Assembly (NCBI RefSeq): GCF_036621415.1
Contig: NZ_CP030941.1
Span: 3,966,001-4,030,000 of the forward strand
Source of the DNA: Nitratireductor thuwali
GTDB lineage: Bacteria > Pseudomonadota > Alphaproteobacteria > Rhizobiales > Rhizobiaceae
Direction: 5' to 3'
Length of the DNA: 64,000 nt
The notes beneath the pieces were generated by a model. That model was not told the origin of the DNA. It saw only the letters and a list, made by a program, of their open reading frames with translations, and did no database searches. The first letter of the stretch is position 1. Every line of letters starts with the position of its first letter. Position numbers and translations under genes: made by a program. Positions 17,833 through 27,700 of this stretch are shown piece after piece.

Positions 17833-18332
17833 TGGCTTTCTCCCATTGTCTCGGACCGTGTGCCCGATCGCGTGCCGAGCAGACCGCGGATTTCGGCGAC
17901 CGATCCCGCCGCAATCAGCCGCTCGACCGTTTCTGGGGCCTGGATGGCCGCCATGACGGCTTGCAGCATTTCGATCTGCCGATCCTTGTGATTGAGCGCC
18001 AGCATGAAGACGACGCCGACTGGCACGGCCTCTCCGGCATCCTCCATATTGGCGAAATCGACCGGCGCCGCAAGGGTCGCCAGCGCCACGCCCGGCTTGA
18101 GCACGTGCACCGGATCCGTGTGAGGCACGGCGACATTGACCTGCCGGCCGAGCGGCAGTCCGGTCGGCAGCTTCCGTTCCCGCTCGACCACCGCCTCGGC
18201 AAAGCTCGGCTTGACATAGCCGAGCCTTTCCAGCCTGCCGGCCAGGAGACGGATCACCTCCTCCCGGTCATTGGCCTCGACCCCGAGCAATATGGCCTCG
18301 GGGTCGAGCTCTTGGACGAGGCTCGCGCTCAT
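17829..18332 (-). CDS. gatA: PTS enzyme IIA component (fructose/mannitol/galactitol type)
   Basis: This 167-aa EIIA takes phosphate from HPr on His71, in the motif VNVAVPHTDPVHVLKPG. The fold is that of the EIIA-2 family. The VGVVFMLALNHKDRQIEMLQ segment is typical of the galactitol subgroup. The frame is open upstream, but the ATG at 18332 overlaps the EIIC stop as ATGA and gives the family N-terminus. No EI or HPr gene is in the window, so phosphate must come from proteins encoded elsewhere. Confidence 0.86.
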   Translation of the reverse strand: MSASLVQELDPEAILLGVEANDREEVIRLLAGRLERLGYVKPSFAEAVVERERKLPTGLPLGRQVNVAVPHTDPVHVLKPGVALATLAAPVDFANMEDAGEAVPVGVVFMLALNHKDRQIEMLQAVMAAIQAPETVERLIAAGSVAEIRGLLGTRSGTRSETMGESQ

Positions 18333-19759
18333 GCGGGGGCCTTCGTGGCGGCGGGCACGGGAACCTCGCCGTCGCCGTCCTCGGCACCGGCCGCCCGTTC
18401 CCACGCCGCCATGTTGCGGCGGTAGAACCAGAAGCTGCCGGCGATCAGCAGGGCCAGCAGCGCCAGCCCGGCGGCGCCGAAGCTGCGGATGGCGGCGATG
18501 ACGGCGTAGGAGATCCACAGGAAGCCGTCGACCACCGAGGTGATCTGGACCGCGTTTTCAGGCATCTCGAAGCCCGATGCGACCGCAGCGTCCGTGAAGA
18601 GGGGCGCCAGCGCGTTGGCGACATAGAAGCCAAGCACCAGCGTGACGGTGCCGACGATCACCATGCGGAAGACGTTGCCCCGCAGGAGCGGCGCCGTCAT
18701 GGCGACGATGAAGGGAATCACCGCCAGATCGGCAAACAGGATGACCCGGTTGCCGGGCAGGATGATCGACAGGACGATGGCGATCGGAACCAGGATGAGC
18801 GACGACGATATTGCCGCCGGGTGCCCGATCAGGATGGCCGAATCGAGCCCGACAAGCAGTTCGCGGTCGCCCGTCCGCTTGCGCACAAATTCCTGGGCTG
18901 CCTCCGAAACGGGCAGCAGGCCCTCCATGAGGATCTTGACCATGCGCGGCAGAAGCAGCATCACGGCGGCCAGCGTCATGCCGGTCTGCAGCACCTTCGA
19001 CAGGACCGTGCCGAAGTCGCCCGCATTGTAATATGCGATCGCGCCGAGCACGAGGCCGATGATCAGGCCGAGGACGACCGGCTCGCCGAAAACGCCGAAG
19101 CGGCGCTCGATGGTCTCGGTGCTGATCTCGACCTTGTTGAGGCCTGGGATGCGCTCGATCGCCCAATTGACCACGATGGCGATGGGCAGGATCTGCGCGG
19201 ATGCCAGATGCGGGACGGAGACGCCCGGAATGCCGTAGAACTTCTGCACCGCGCGCGCCGACCAGTCGGCAAACAGCAGCGCCAGCGCCGCCATCAGCGC
19301 GGCGATCGCAAGCCCGTAGACCAGGCTGCCGGTAGCCGCCACGGCAAGCGAGCCGATGAAGGCAAAATGCCAGAAATTCCACACATCCACATTCAGCGTC
19401 CGGGTCAGCCGGGTCAGAAGCAGGACGATGTTGACGGCGATGCCGATGGGAATCACCCATAGCCCGACCGACGAGCCGAAGGCAATGGCCGCCGCCGACG
19501 GCCAGCCGACATCCACGATGTCGCGCTGAATCCCGGTATTGGTGACGATGGCCTGGGCCACATCGCCGATGGAGCCCAGCATCAGGCCCAGCACCAGATT
19601 GATGCCGATGAAGGCGACGCCGATGGTGACGGCGGCGCGGAACGCCTTGCCCACACGGGCGCCGAGAACGACGGCGATGACGAAAATGACGATGGGCAGC
19701 AAAACCGTGGCGCCCAAAGTGTCGACGGCCGCCTTGAGGCCGCTTAGAAACGCATCCAT
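18329..19759 (-). CDS. gatC: PTS galactitol-type enzyme IIC (sugar permease)
   Basis: This 476-aa integral membrane protein, with about 10-12 hydrophobic spans, translocates the polyol. Recognisable GatC features are the N-terminal LGATVLLPIVIFVIAVVLG, the GVSVPHLASAQILPIAI loop, VGLDSAILIGHPAAI, and LPGNRVILFADLAVIPF. The Ala/Pro-rich C-terminal tail is cytoplasmic. It is the first gene of the operon; GGGGGAGGAAG precedes the ATG. A promoter with palindromic operators lies about 165 bp upstream, and a palindromic repeat sits in the leader. Complete sugar PTS permeases are uncommon in rhizobial relatives, so acquisition by transfer is plausible. Confidence 0.9.
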   Translation of the reverse strand: MDAFLSGLKAAVDTLGATVLLPIVIFVIAVVLGARVGKAFRAAVTIGVAFIGINLVLGLMLGSIGDVAQAIVTNTGIQRDIVDVGWPSAAAIAFGSSVGLWVIPIGIAVNIVLLLTRLTRTLNVDVWNFWHFAFIGSLAVAATGSLVYGLAIAALMAALALLFADWSARAVQKFYGIPGVSVPHLASAQILPIAIVVNWAIERIPGLNKVEISTETIERRFGVFGEPVVLGLIIGLVLGAIAYYNAGDFGTVLSKVLQTGMTLAAVMLLLPRMVKILMEGLLPVSEAAQEFVRKRTGDRELLVGLDSAILIGHPAAISSSLILVPIAIVLSIILPGNRVILFADLAVIPFIVAMTAPLLRGNVFRMVIVGTVTLVLGFYVANALAPLFTDAAVASGFEMPENAVQITSVVDGFLWISYAVIAAIRSFGAAGLALLALLIAGSFWFYRRNMAAWERAAGAEDGDGEVPVPAATKAPA

Positions 19760-19797
19760 TTCTTCCTCCCCCGAAGGCCTGGGCCTCCGCTTGCGCC

Positions 19798-19839
19798 AGA
19801 GCGCCGTGCGTCCGTTCGGACGCTACACAGGGACGCTCC
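19798..19839 (-). repeat. Rhizobial-type palindromic intergenic repeat (copy 1)
   Basis: AGAGCGCCGTGCGTCC, a TTCG-type turn and GGACGC...GGACGCTC form a two-part inverted repeat in the gatC leader. Read on the opposite strand, it matches the element at 51729-51770 with only a few changes and a small insertion. Confidence 0.7.
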
Positions 19840-19896
19840 ATCTTGTGTTTCCGCATCTGCGAACGTCGGGTAACCCCACCCGACCGCAAATGCGTC

Positions 19897-19953
19897 AGAA
19901 CAATTGTTGCATGTTCTAAACATAAGTTATGCCTGCCGCGCCCGCCCTGTCAA
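19897..19953 (-). promoter_or_regulatory. gat operon promoter with overlapping palindromic operators
   Basis: On the minus strand TTGACA (plus coordinates 19948-19953) is followed by 16 bp and CATAAC (19926-19931). Immediately downstream are two overlapping inverted repeats: ATGTT-N3-AACAT (19911-19923) and AGAACA-N9-TGTTCT (19897-19917). A repressor bound there would block the start region. The regulator is not in the window. Confidence 0.55.
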
Positions 19954-19995
19954 TCGGGCTGCCGGAGGAGGCCGCGCAGGCGGGGAGGGCGCGCC

Positions 19996-20277
19996 TCAGG
20001 CGGGCTCCTCGAAGGTGACGATGGCAATCTCGCCCTCGGTGGCGCCCTGCCAGGCCGACAGGTGCGGCTCCTCCTCGGGCGCGCCTTCCATGTCGCCGAT
20101 CTGGTCGAGTTCGGCTTCGGCGTAGCCTTCCTGGGCGAGCGCCTCCAGCGCCATGCGCACAGCGGTGTCGTCATCGGGGGCGACGAGCATCACGTGCACC
20201 CCCTCGCTTTCGGCGCCGGCTTCGCGCCACACGCGCCCGGTTATGATGGTGACGGGGCGTTCTTCATCGTCATTCAT
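19996..20277 (-). CDS. Small acidic hypothetical protein
   Basis: This is a 93-aa, strongly acidic, soluble protein with no signal peptide or membrane span. An upstream in-frame start at 20313 would add 12 residues, but the ATG at 20277 (MNDDEERPVTI) looks natural. The order of elements VTIITGRVW, VMLVAPDDDTAVRMALEALAQEGY, then an acidic stretch and EIAIVTFEEP suggests a small alpha/beta fold. I do not recognise the family. It is upstream of, and on the same strand as, the PTS operon, but the gat promoter lies between them. Confidence 0.6.
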   Translation of the reverse strand: MNDDEERPVTIITGRVWREAGAESEGVHVMLVAPDDDTAVRMALEALAQEGYAEAELDQIGDMEGAPEEEPHLSAWQGATEGEIAIVTFEEPA

Positions 20278-20632
20278 GGGTTGATTCCTGATCCTGTGAT
20301 TCTGCGTGGTCACGGCTCACCGCCCTCTCTTATAGATCGCCGACCCGGCGCCCGGCCAGCGGGCCACCCGTTTCCCTGTGCGCAAGAAGGGGTTTTCCCG
20401 ACCCCTTGGAAGGGCGCGCTCGAACCCCGCTCTTACCGTAACGATACCGTTTGGGCACTGATAGGCGCGCGGAATGCTACCTATCGGTGCTCGCAAGTCT
20501 GTACCCGGCCTCGAGTCGGTTCGCGGCCGTCCCGCCTGCCAGCGGGCCACCGCCACGTTGCGTCCTTCGACAGTAACCGCGTTGCCCGGCATCGGGCCTT
20601 CACCGCGACACCAACGGCGCAATGGGGATTCC
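20278..20632 (+). other. Non-coding region upstream of the first giant repeat protein
   Basis: These 355 bp hold no supported gene. They contain the TACCGT direct repeat (20434-20450), an inverted repeat CTGATAGG...CCTATCGG (20458-20487), and two copies of the string CCAGCGGGCCACC (near 20355 and 20537). The promoter of the downstream gene is probably here; I see no clean sigma-70 hexamer pair. Confidence 0.5.
20434..20450 (+). promoter_or_regulatory. TACCGT direct repeat with 11-bp period upstream of giant gene A
   Basis: TACCGT at 20434-20439 recurs at 20445-20450, exactly 11 bp on. The same arrangement, starting with the identical 8-mer TACCGTAA, occurs before the second paralogue at 24561. 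OmpR/PhoB-type response regulators bind half-sites one helical turn apart, which makes a shared activator site plausible. Confidence 0.4.
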
Positions 20633-23600
20633 ATGTCCAACCTGCTTCAAGTCTTGCTCGCTTCCTTCACGGCACCTCGTGAGAAGATGCGCGCCGGAGC
20701 CCTCGGCCGGCGGCGCCATTCGTCCGGTGGGCCCACGGTCCGCGCGACGCTTTTCAGATTGTTGCTGGCCGGGTTTTTTCTGGCGATCGCTCCGCAGGTG
20801 GCGCAGGCCCAGAGCATTGCGCCAACGGCGCCCTGCGTGCCCGGATGGAACACGACGCCGGCTGGATGGTACATCGTTCAGAACACTCCCGACTGCTCGG
20901 ACGTCAACGGTTTAGCGGGCAGCCTGCCGTGGGATGACGCTCCAATCCCGGTTCTGCCGACGGGAGACGATACCTTCACCGATATGGTGTTTGTCGAGAA
21001 CTTCTCCGGCCCTGGGGCCCATTGGATCGAGGAGATCGGCACGACGATAACCGGACTTGTCCCGGGGCGGGAATACAGGATTCCATTCTTTGTCGCGCCT
21101 TGGGGAGTACTTGAGGGAAGTCGCCAATATGACCCATGCGAAGGACTCGTTGCGACCGTCAATGGGCAGCCTCAGACATTCGTCACGCCTTATACTCAGC
21201 AATGGGCTCATCGTGTGTTGGTCTTTACGGCGAGCGGCACGCAGGAAACGCTGACAATCAAGCCGCAGCATACCTCCGGCAACTGTGCAACGAATTTCGC
21301 CCTTGGCGTCTCGCCGCTCGACATGATCAAGACGGCCACGCTAGACGGCACCTCGGCGGGCGAGCCGGTCACCTTCACGATGACCATCGAAAACACCGGC
21401 ATCGAGACGCTGACCGATGTGAGGATCAGCGAGGACATCCTCGAGCGCGGCGACGGAACCCCTCTTTCCCTGACGACCGGACCAAGCTTCGTTTCCAATA
21501 GCGGCTCCTCTCCGCAGGGTATCTTGCAGCCCGGCGAGAAGGCGACCTTCACTGCCACCTACGCGCTGACGCAGGCGGATATCGAGGTGGGGCGGCTGAC
21601 GAACCAGGCCGTGGGCGTTGGAACTTCCCCCACCATCGGCGAGATGAGCGCCTATTCCAGCGCGGCGGCCGATGCCGGCGAGGGTCCGACCGAGGTGACC
21701 ATCCCCAAAACGCCGGCAATCCGTCTCGACAAGGCCGGCACGCCCGTCGACACGAACGGCAACGGCGTCACGGATGCGGGAGATGAGATACTCTACACGT
21801 TCACGGTGACGAATTCGGGCAATGTGGCGCTGACGGACATTACGGTGAACGATACGACGCCCGGGGTGACGGTGTCCGGCGGTCCGATCGCCAACCTGGC
21901 GCCGGGAGTGTCCGACAGCACGGCTTTCTCGGCGAGCTATACTCTGACGCAGGCGGATATCGACGGGGGCCGCGTGCAGAACACGGCGTCGGCGGCGGGC
22001 ACTTCCGTGGGTGGCGTTCCCGTCGACGACGAGGCGAGCGTCACAGTCGTTCTGGAGAGGATTCTGAGGCTCTCGCTCCATAAGGAGGGCGAGATTTCCG
22101 ATGACAATGGAAACGGGGCGCTGGATGCGGGGGAGACGCTCACCTACACCTTCGCCGTTACGAACACGGGCAATGTGACGCTGACGGACGTTACCCTGGA
22201 CGACCCGGGCGTAACGGTATCGGGCGGTCCGATCGCCAGCCTGGCGCCAGGAGAGACGGACGACACGACCTACACGGCGACCTATGTGGTAACGCAGGCC
22301 GATGTCGACAACGGCGTCTATCTGAATACGGCGACGGTGTCGGGCAACGGTCCCGCCAGCACGTCCGTCATTGCCCGGGACAGCGCGACGGTGCCCGCGG
22401 AGGCCGCTGGAAAGCTGCGCCTGGAGAAGAACGGCGACTACGTCGATGCCAACGGCAACGGCATCATCGATGCGGGCGACCGCGTGGACTATACCTTCGT
22501 GGTGACGAATGCGGGCAATGTAACGCTGTCCAACGTCGTGGTGACAGATCCGGACGCCACCGTGTCGGGTGGTCCGATCGCCAGCTTGGCGCCGGGCGGC
22601 AGCGACGGCACGACCTTTACGGCGACGCTCGATCTCACGCAGGAGCATGTCGACGCGGGAAGGATCGAAAACACGGCGACGGCGACGGGGTTGACGCCCG
22701 GCGGCGATACCGTCACCGGCGAGGGGAGCAAATCCCTGGTTCTGGCTGCGAACGAAAGGATCGCTCTCGAGAAGATCGCCGCCCATGTCGACACGAACGG
22801 CAACGGCATCGCCGATGTGGGCGATCACATCGCCTACAGCTTCACCGTGACGAATACGGGCAATGTAACGCTGACGGGCGTAAGCCTTGACGATCCGGGC
22901 GTGACGGTGTCGGGCGGGCCGATCGCCAGCCTGAGGCCCGGAGAGGCCGACGGCGGCACCTTCACTGCCAGCTACCCGCTGACGCAGGCGGATGTGGATG
23001 CCGGCCGGGTGTCGAATACGGCTACCGTGACCGGCACGGCTCCCGACGGCCATTCCGTCGAAGATACGGCACAGGCGGTGATCATCATGGAAGGCAGCCC
23101 GGACCTTTCCCTCGTCAAGACGGGGGAATACCGGGACGCCAATGGCAATGGAGCCATCGATGCCGGAGACGAGATTGTCTATGAATTTGCGATCACCAAT
23201 ACCGGCACTGTGACGCTGGCGAGCGTGGCGCCGAAGGATGCCGGCCCGCTCTTCGACGGCAAAGCGGGAACGGGCAGCCTGTCGGACTTCACGCCGGCTT
23301 CTGCCGACCTGGCGCCAGGGGCAAGCCAGACCTTCGCGGCTGCCTACAGGATGAGCGGCGAGGACATCGCCAATGTACAGACGGTGGAGAACGGCATCCG
23401 CAACACGGCGACGGCCGAAGGCACGGATCCGATGGGCCAGCCCGTTGAATCGGCCGAGGCGTGGTCGGTTGTCGACATCTTCAGCGAGCCGGACTTCGAG
23501 ATCGGCAAGACGGCGGCTTTCGTGCAGGTTCAGCGAGGCCAGCGGGTACCGTACACGATCCGGGTGCGGATGTCCGGCCTGCTTCGTGCCTCGGTGGTGA

Positions 23601-24526
23601 ATGTCGTCGATGAGATTCCGGCCGGGTTCGCCTTCGTGCAGGGTTCCGCGACAATCGACGGGACGGTGGTTGCGCCACGGGTCGACGGGCGGCGGCTGAC
23701 ATTCGAGAATGTCCCTCTGTCGCCCAATGTCGAGGCCGGAGCGATCGAGGCCGAGATCGAAATCGGGCTGAGCCTCACGGTATCCGCCGCCGCGGGACCG
23801 GGAGAATACGTCAACCGCACATGGGTGGAGAGCCCAAGCGGAGAGCGGTTGACGCCGGTCGCCACGGCGACCGTCGAGGTGGTGGTGGAGCCGGTGTTCG
23901 ACTGCGGCGACGTCATCGGCAAGGTGTTCGACGATGCCAACCGCAACGGCTATCAGGACGACGGCGAGCGCGGCCTGCCGGGCGTCCGGGTGGCCACGGT
24001 CAGCGGGCTGCTGATCACCACCGACAGGCACGGCCGCTTCCACGTGGCCTGCGCCGACCTGCCCGACCAGCGCATCGGCTCGACCTTCATCATGAAGCTC
24101 GACCCGCGCACCCTGCCGACCGGCTACCGGATGGTGAGCGAGAACCCGCGCACGGTCCGGCTGACGGCCGGCAAGGCGAGCCTCCTGAACTTCGCCGCCA
24201 GCCTCGGCCGCATCGTCCGCCTCGACCTCACCGAGGCCGCCTACGAGCCCGGCTCCGCCCGGCTGCGGCCCGAATGGCAGGCAGGCCTCGGTCGGCTCGT
24301 CACCCTGCTCGCCGCCGAGCCCTCCACCCTGCGCCTTGCCTATATCGACCAGGGCACCGACCGGCGCACCGCCAAGGCCAGAACCCGAACCCTCCGCGCC
24401 GCAATCGACAAGCTCTGGAAACAGGCCGGAAACAAATACCCCCTCGACATCGAGACAAGCATCGAGACGGGCAGGCCAGCGGGAAGGGGCCCGATCGGCG
24501 ATCGCGGGGCCGTCGCCGGGCCTTGA
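20633..24526 (+). CDS. Giant secreted DUF11-like repeat protein A with SdrD-B and OmpA-like C-terminus
   Basis: This is a 1297-aa protein. A long basic N-terminus leads into a hydrophobic segment (about 39-58) ending AQVAQAQS-like, a probable signal peptide. Residues about 60-230 form a unique Cys-containing domain. Seven DUF11-like beta-sandwich repeats begin near residues 231, 363, 480, 593, 709, 823 and 955. Repeats 2-6 each open with a D-x-N/D-G-N-G-x-x-D-A/V-G-D/E calcium-type loop and contain VTNTGNVTLT and VSGGPIASLAPG. An SdrD-B-like domain (about 1085-1185, GKVFDDANRNGYQDDGERG) and a divergent OmpA-like segment (about 1195-1260) follow. It is likely exported and surface associated. 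The reading frame is open back to 20474; the ATG at 20633 is preferred for the signal peptide, and 20687 is an alternative. Confidence 0.85.
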   Translation: MSNLLQVLLASFTAPREKMRAGALGRRRHSSGGPTVRATLFRLLLAGFFLAIAPQVAQAQSIAPTAPCVPGWNTTPAGWYIVQNTPDCSDVNGLAGSLPWDDAPIPVLPTGDDTFTDMVFVENFSGPGAHWIEEIGTTITGLVPGREYRIPFFVAPWGVLEGSRQYDPCEGLVATVNGQPQTFVTPYTQQWAHRVLVFTASGTQETLTIKPQHTSGNCATNFALGVSPLDMIKTATLDGTSAGEPVTFTMTIENTGIETLTDVRISEDILERGDGTPLSLTTGPSFVSNSGSSPQGILQPGEKATFTATYALTQADIEVGRLTNQAVGVGTSPTIGEMSAYSSAAADAGEGPTEVTIPKTPAIRLDKAGTPVDTNGNGVTDAGDEILYTFTVTNSGNVALTDITVNDTTPGVTVSGGPIANLAPGVSDSTAFSASYTLTQADIDGGRVQNTASAAGTSVGGVPVDDEASVTVVLERILRLSLHKEGEISDDNGNGALDAGETLTYTFAVTNTGNVTLTDVTLDDPGVTVSGGPIASLAPGETDDTTYTATYVVTQADVDNGVYLNTATVSGNGPASTSVIARDSATVPAEAAGKLRLEKNGDYVDANGNGIIDAGDRVDYTFVVTNAGNVTLSNVVVTDPDATVSGGPIASLAPGGSDGTTFTATLDLTQEHVDAGRIENTATATGLTPGGDTVTGEGSKSLVLAANERIALEKIAAHVDTNGNGIADVGDHIAYSFTVTNTGNVTLTGVSLDDPGVTVSGGPIASLRPGEADGGTFTASYPLTQADVDAGRVSNTATVTGTAPDGHSVEDTAQAVIIMEGSPDLSLVKTGEYRDANGNGAIDAGDEIVYEFAITNTGTVTLASVAPKDAGPLFDGKAGTGSLSDFTPASADLAPGASQTFAAAYRMSGEDIANVQTVENGIRNTATAEGTDPMGQPVESAEAWSVVDIFSEPDFEIGKTAAFVQVQRGQRVPYTIRVRMSGLLRASVVNVVDEIPAGFAFVQGSATIDGTVVAPRVDGRRLTFENVPLSPNVEAGAIEAEIEIGLSLTVSAAAGPGEYVNRTWVESPSGERLTPVATATVEVVVEPVFDCGDVIGKVFDDANRNGYQDDGERGLPGVRVATVSGLLITTDRHGRFHVACADLPDQRIGSTFIMKLDPRTLPTGYRMVSENPRTVRLTAGKASLLNFAASLGRIVRLDLTEAAYEPGSARLRPEWQAGLGRLVTLLAAEPSTLRLAYIDQGTDRRTAKARTRTLRAAIDKLWKQAGNKYPLDIETSIETGRPAGRGPIGDRGAVAGP
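23861..24190 (+). repeat. C-terminal cassette shared with giant protein B (copy 1)
   Basis: This roughly 330-bp coding segment for the SdrD-B-like domain is nearly identical, including at silent sites, to 28579-28908. Flanking repeats are only moderately similar. The pattern points to gene conversion or recent cassette exchange. Confidence 0.85.
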
Positions 24527-24560
24527 GCATCGAGCCCGCCGGCAATGCCGCCAATGGGTT

Positions 24561-24578
24561 TACCGTAAGCGTACACGT
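24561..24578 (+). promoter_or_regulatory. TACCGTAA direct-repeat site upstream of giant gene B
   Basis: TACCGTAAGCG is followed 11 bp later by TACACGT (24572), mirroring the site 183 bp before gene A. This site ends 134 bp before the gene B start. A perfect 12-bp palindrome, CTCCGATCGGAG (24635-24646), lies between it and the start codon. Confidence 0.4.
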
Positions 24579-24711
24579 CCTGCCCTGCGCCTGCACGACC
24601 GACCATGATAGCGATCGCATGGTGGTCGATTCATCTCCGATCGGAGTCGCATCTTCAAATCATCATGTCGCGGCATTCCGCAACCGCCACAGACAGATAG
24701 GGAAAATTTAA

Positions 24712-27700
24712 ATGCCAACTCGGCCTCCACGTCCACGCGAATTCCTGAAGAGTCGGTTCGCCAGGAAACGACACTCTCCCTTTCGGGCGATCGCACTCGT
24801 CCTTATGGCGGTCGCCGCTTCGGATGCCGCAGCGCAAAGCACGCTGCCTGATTTCGGCACCTGCGACGACAGAATGTGGCTGACCCAGGGCTCGCCCACC
24901 TCGCTCTTGAGGATCAACAAATCGGTGAATCCCTTCACCTTCATCAATGAAGGAACGTCTTCCGCAGGCTACAATGCGAGCGCCTACAATCCTGCCGATA
25001 ATTACGGGTACGGCATAGGCGCCGGCAGGCTTCATCGTATCGGCGCGAACGGGCAGACGGATGACCTTGGCGTCATATCGGGCCTATCTCCAGATCCGAA
25101 TCTCATCGCCGGCGACATTGCCCCGGACGGAACCTATTACGGGACCGGCAACATCATCACCAACAGGCTGTATATCGTCGATATAGGCTCTGTTTCGGCA
25201 ACGTCGATCCCTTTGAGCCGCTCCGTGGGGGTTGGCGACATCGCCTGGTCGGATGGCCTGCTCTATGGCGTCGAATCGAACGTCCTCATCTCCATCGATC
25301 CTGCGACAGGCACGGTCACGACAGTCGGGCCCACCCAGGCGCCCGCTGACGTCTACGGAGCCATGTTTGGCGCGCCCGGTGCCGTTTACGGTTCCGCCAA
25401 CAGCGGCCATGGCTTCTTCAAGTTCAATCTGACATCGGGCAAGGCCACGCTACTGTCCAATTCTCCAGGCTCCGGCAATAATGACGGCTTCAAGTGCGTT
25501 ACGTCGTCGTTGGCTTTTGAAGCCGACATTTCCATAACGAAATCGGATGGCCAGGAAGCCTACCTGGCCGGCGAGGACGTCGTCTACCAGATCACCGTGG
25601 TCAATAACGGCCCGTTTGGTGCCGAGAGCGCCCAGGTCGACGACCCGTTGCCGGCGGGGATCAGCGACGCAAGCTGGACCTGTGCCGGTGCGGGCGGAGG
25701 CGCCTGCCGGAATGCGAGCGGAACAGGCGGGATCGTCGGGGAGCTCGTCGACCTTCCTGCCGGGGCAAGCGTGACCTATACGCTGACGATGACCATCCCG
25801 GCGGACTTTTCCGGCGATCTGGTCAACACGGTCCAAATGACCGTGCCGGATGACACCATCGATCCGACGCCGGGTGACAGCACGGCTACGGACACGACGC
25901 GGCGGGCATCGCTGCAGACGACCAAGACCTCGTCTCTCAACGACGCCGATGGCAACGGCCATCCGGACTTGGGCGAAACCATCGAGTATGCATTCGTCGT
26001 GGAGAACACCGGCGACGTGGAACTGACGGACGTCACGATCGACGATCCGGCGGCAACGGTCTCGGGGGGGCCAATTGCCAGCCTCGCCCCTGGCGCGATC
26101 GACTCGACCACCTTCACCGCCACTCGGATATTGTCGCAAGCCGATCTCGATGCGGGCGAAGTCTCGAACGTGGCGACAACTTCCGCGCGCGACCCTGATG
26201 GCGATACGGTGAGCGTGCAGTCGGCCCCGCCCGGTGGTGCGCCAGGAGACGCGACGGTGACCGACCTGCCGGCCGCGGGCTCCATGGACGTCGTCAAGGA
26301 GGCCGAGCATATCGACGCCGACGGCAATGGCCGCATGGATGCGGGCGAGACCCTCGCCTATACGTTCACGGTCACCAACACCGGCAATGTCACGCTGACG
26401 GACGTGATGGTGACGGACGACAAGGTGACGATCCAGGGCGGGCCTATCGCAAGCCTCGGGTCGGGGGCCGTGGATAACTCCACCTTCTCGGCCACCTATA
26501 CGGTGACGCAGCAGGACGTCGATGCCGGCGGCGTGGAGAACGTCGCCGAGGCCAATGCCAAGGACCCCGAGGGACACGACGTGACGGCCCGCTCACGTCC
26601 GCCTGGTGGCAATCCGGGCGACAGTTCCCGCTTCGACATTGCCGAGGATCCTTCGCTGGCGGTCGAGAAGGCGGGCTCGCTCGAGGATGCCAACGGCAAT
26701 GGCAGTGCCGATGCCGGGGAGACCATACGCTACGCCTTCACGGTGACGAACACCGGCAACGTCACGCTCACCGATGTGACGGTGACCGACAGCCGGGCGA
26801 CGGTGTCGGGCAGTCCGATCGCCACGCTTGCGCCGGGGCAGGTGGATGCGACCACCGTCACCGGCATCTACGTGGTCACCCAAGCTGATCTCGACGCGGG
26901 TGAGGTCGAAAATGTGGCGGAGGCTTCGGGTGTGTCGCCGAAAGGCGCGCGGGCCCAGGCATTGTCGCATCCGCCGGGCGGCAGCCCCGGCGACTCGACG
27001 GTGACGCCGCTGGAGCCGCGGGCGGAAACGGATCTCGTCAAGGAAGCGACGCTGGAGGATGCGGATGGCGACGGGTTTGCGGATGCGGGGGAGCGGGTGG
27101 TCTATGCCTTCACGGTCACCAACACCGGCAATGTGACGGTGCATGACGTGACGGTGGAGGACGACCGGGCGGAGGTGACCGGCGGTCCGATCAGCCTTGC
27201 GCCCGGGCAGGTGGATGCGACGAGCTTCACCGGCCATTACGTGATCACGCAGGCCGACATCGATTCAGGCTCCTTCGCCAATGTCGCCACCGTGAACGGC
27301 AAGGCGCCGAATGGCGACGACGTGACGGCGGTGTCACGGCCGCCTGAGGGGGTGCCGGGGGATCAGACGGTGATCCCGTTCGCGCCCAACCCGGCCATCG
27401 AACTGGAGCTGACCGGTTCTGTGGTCGACGCCGACGGCGACGGTTTCCCCGATGCCGGCGAGGCCGTGGCCTACCGCTTCACGGTGAGGAACACCGGCAA
27501 TGTGACGCTGTCGAACATCACCATTCCTTCGTTCGACGTGGAGCTCAAGGACGCCGCGCCCGCCTCGGCGGCGGCGATCCGGCCGCTGGCCCTGGTGCCG
27601 GTGGGCGGCACGCTGGCCAGCCTGGCGCCGGGGGCGGAGGATGCCGTCACCTTCGCCTCGTCCTATCCGCTGGCCCAGGCCGACATCGACGCCGGGCGCC

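Noticed and set aside
20474..20632. N-terminal extension of giant protein A
   Set aside because: The extra 53 residues are Arg/Pro-rich, precede the signal peptide and overlap the regulatory repeats.
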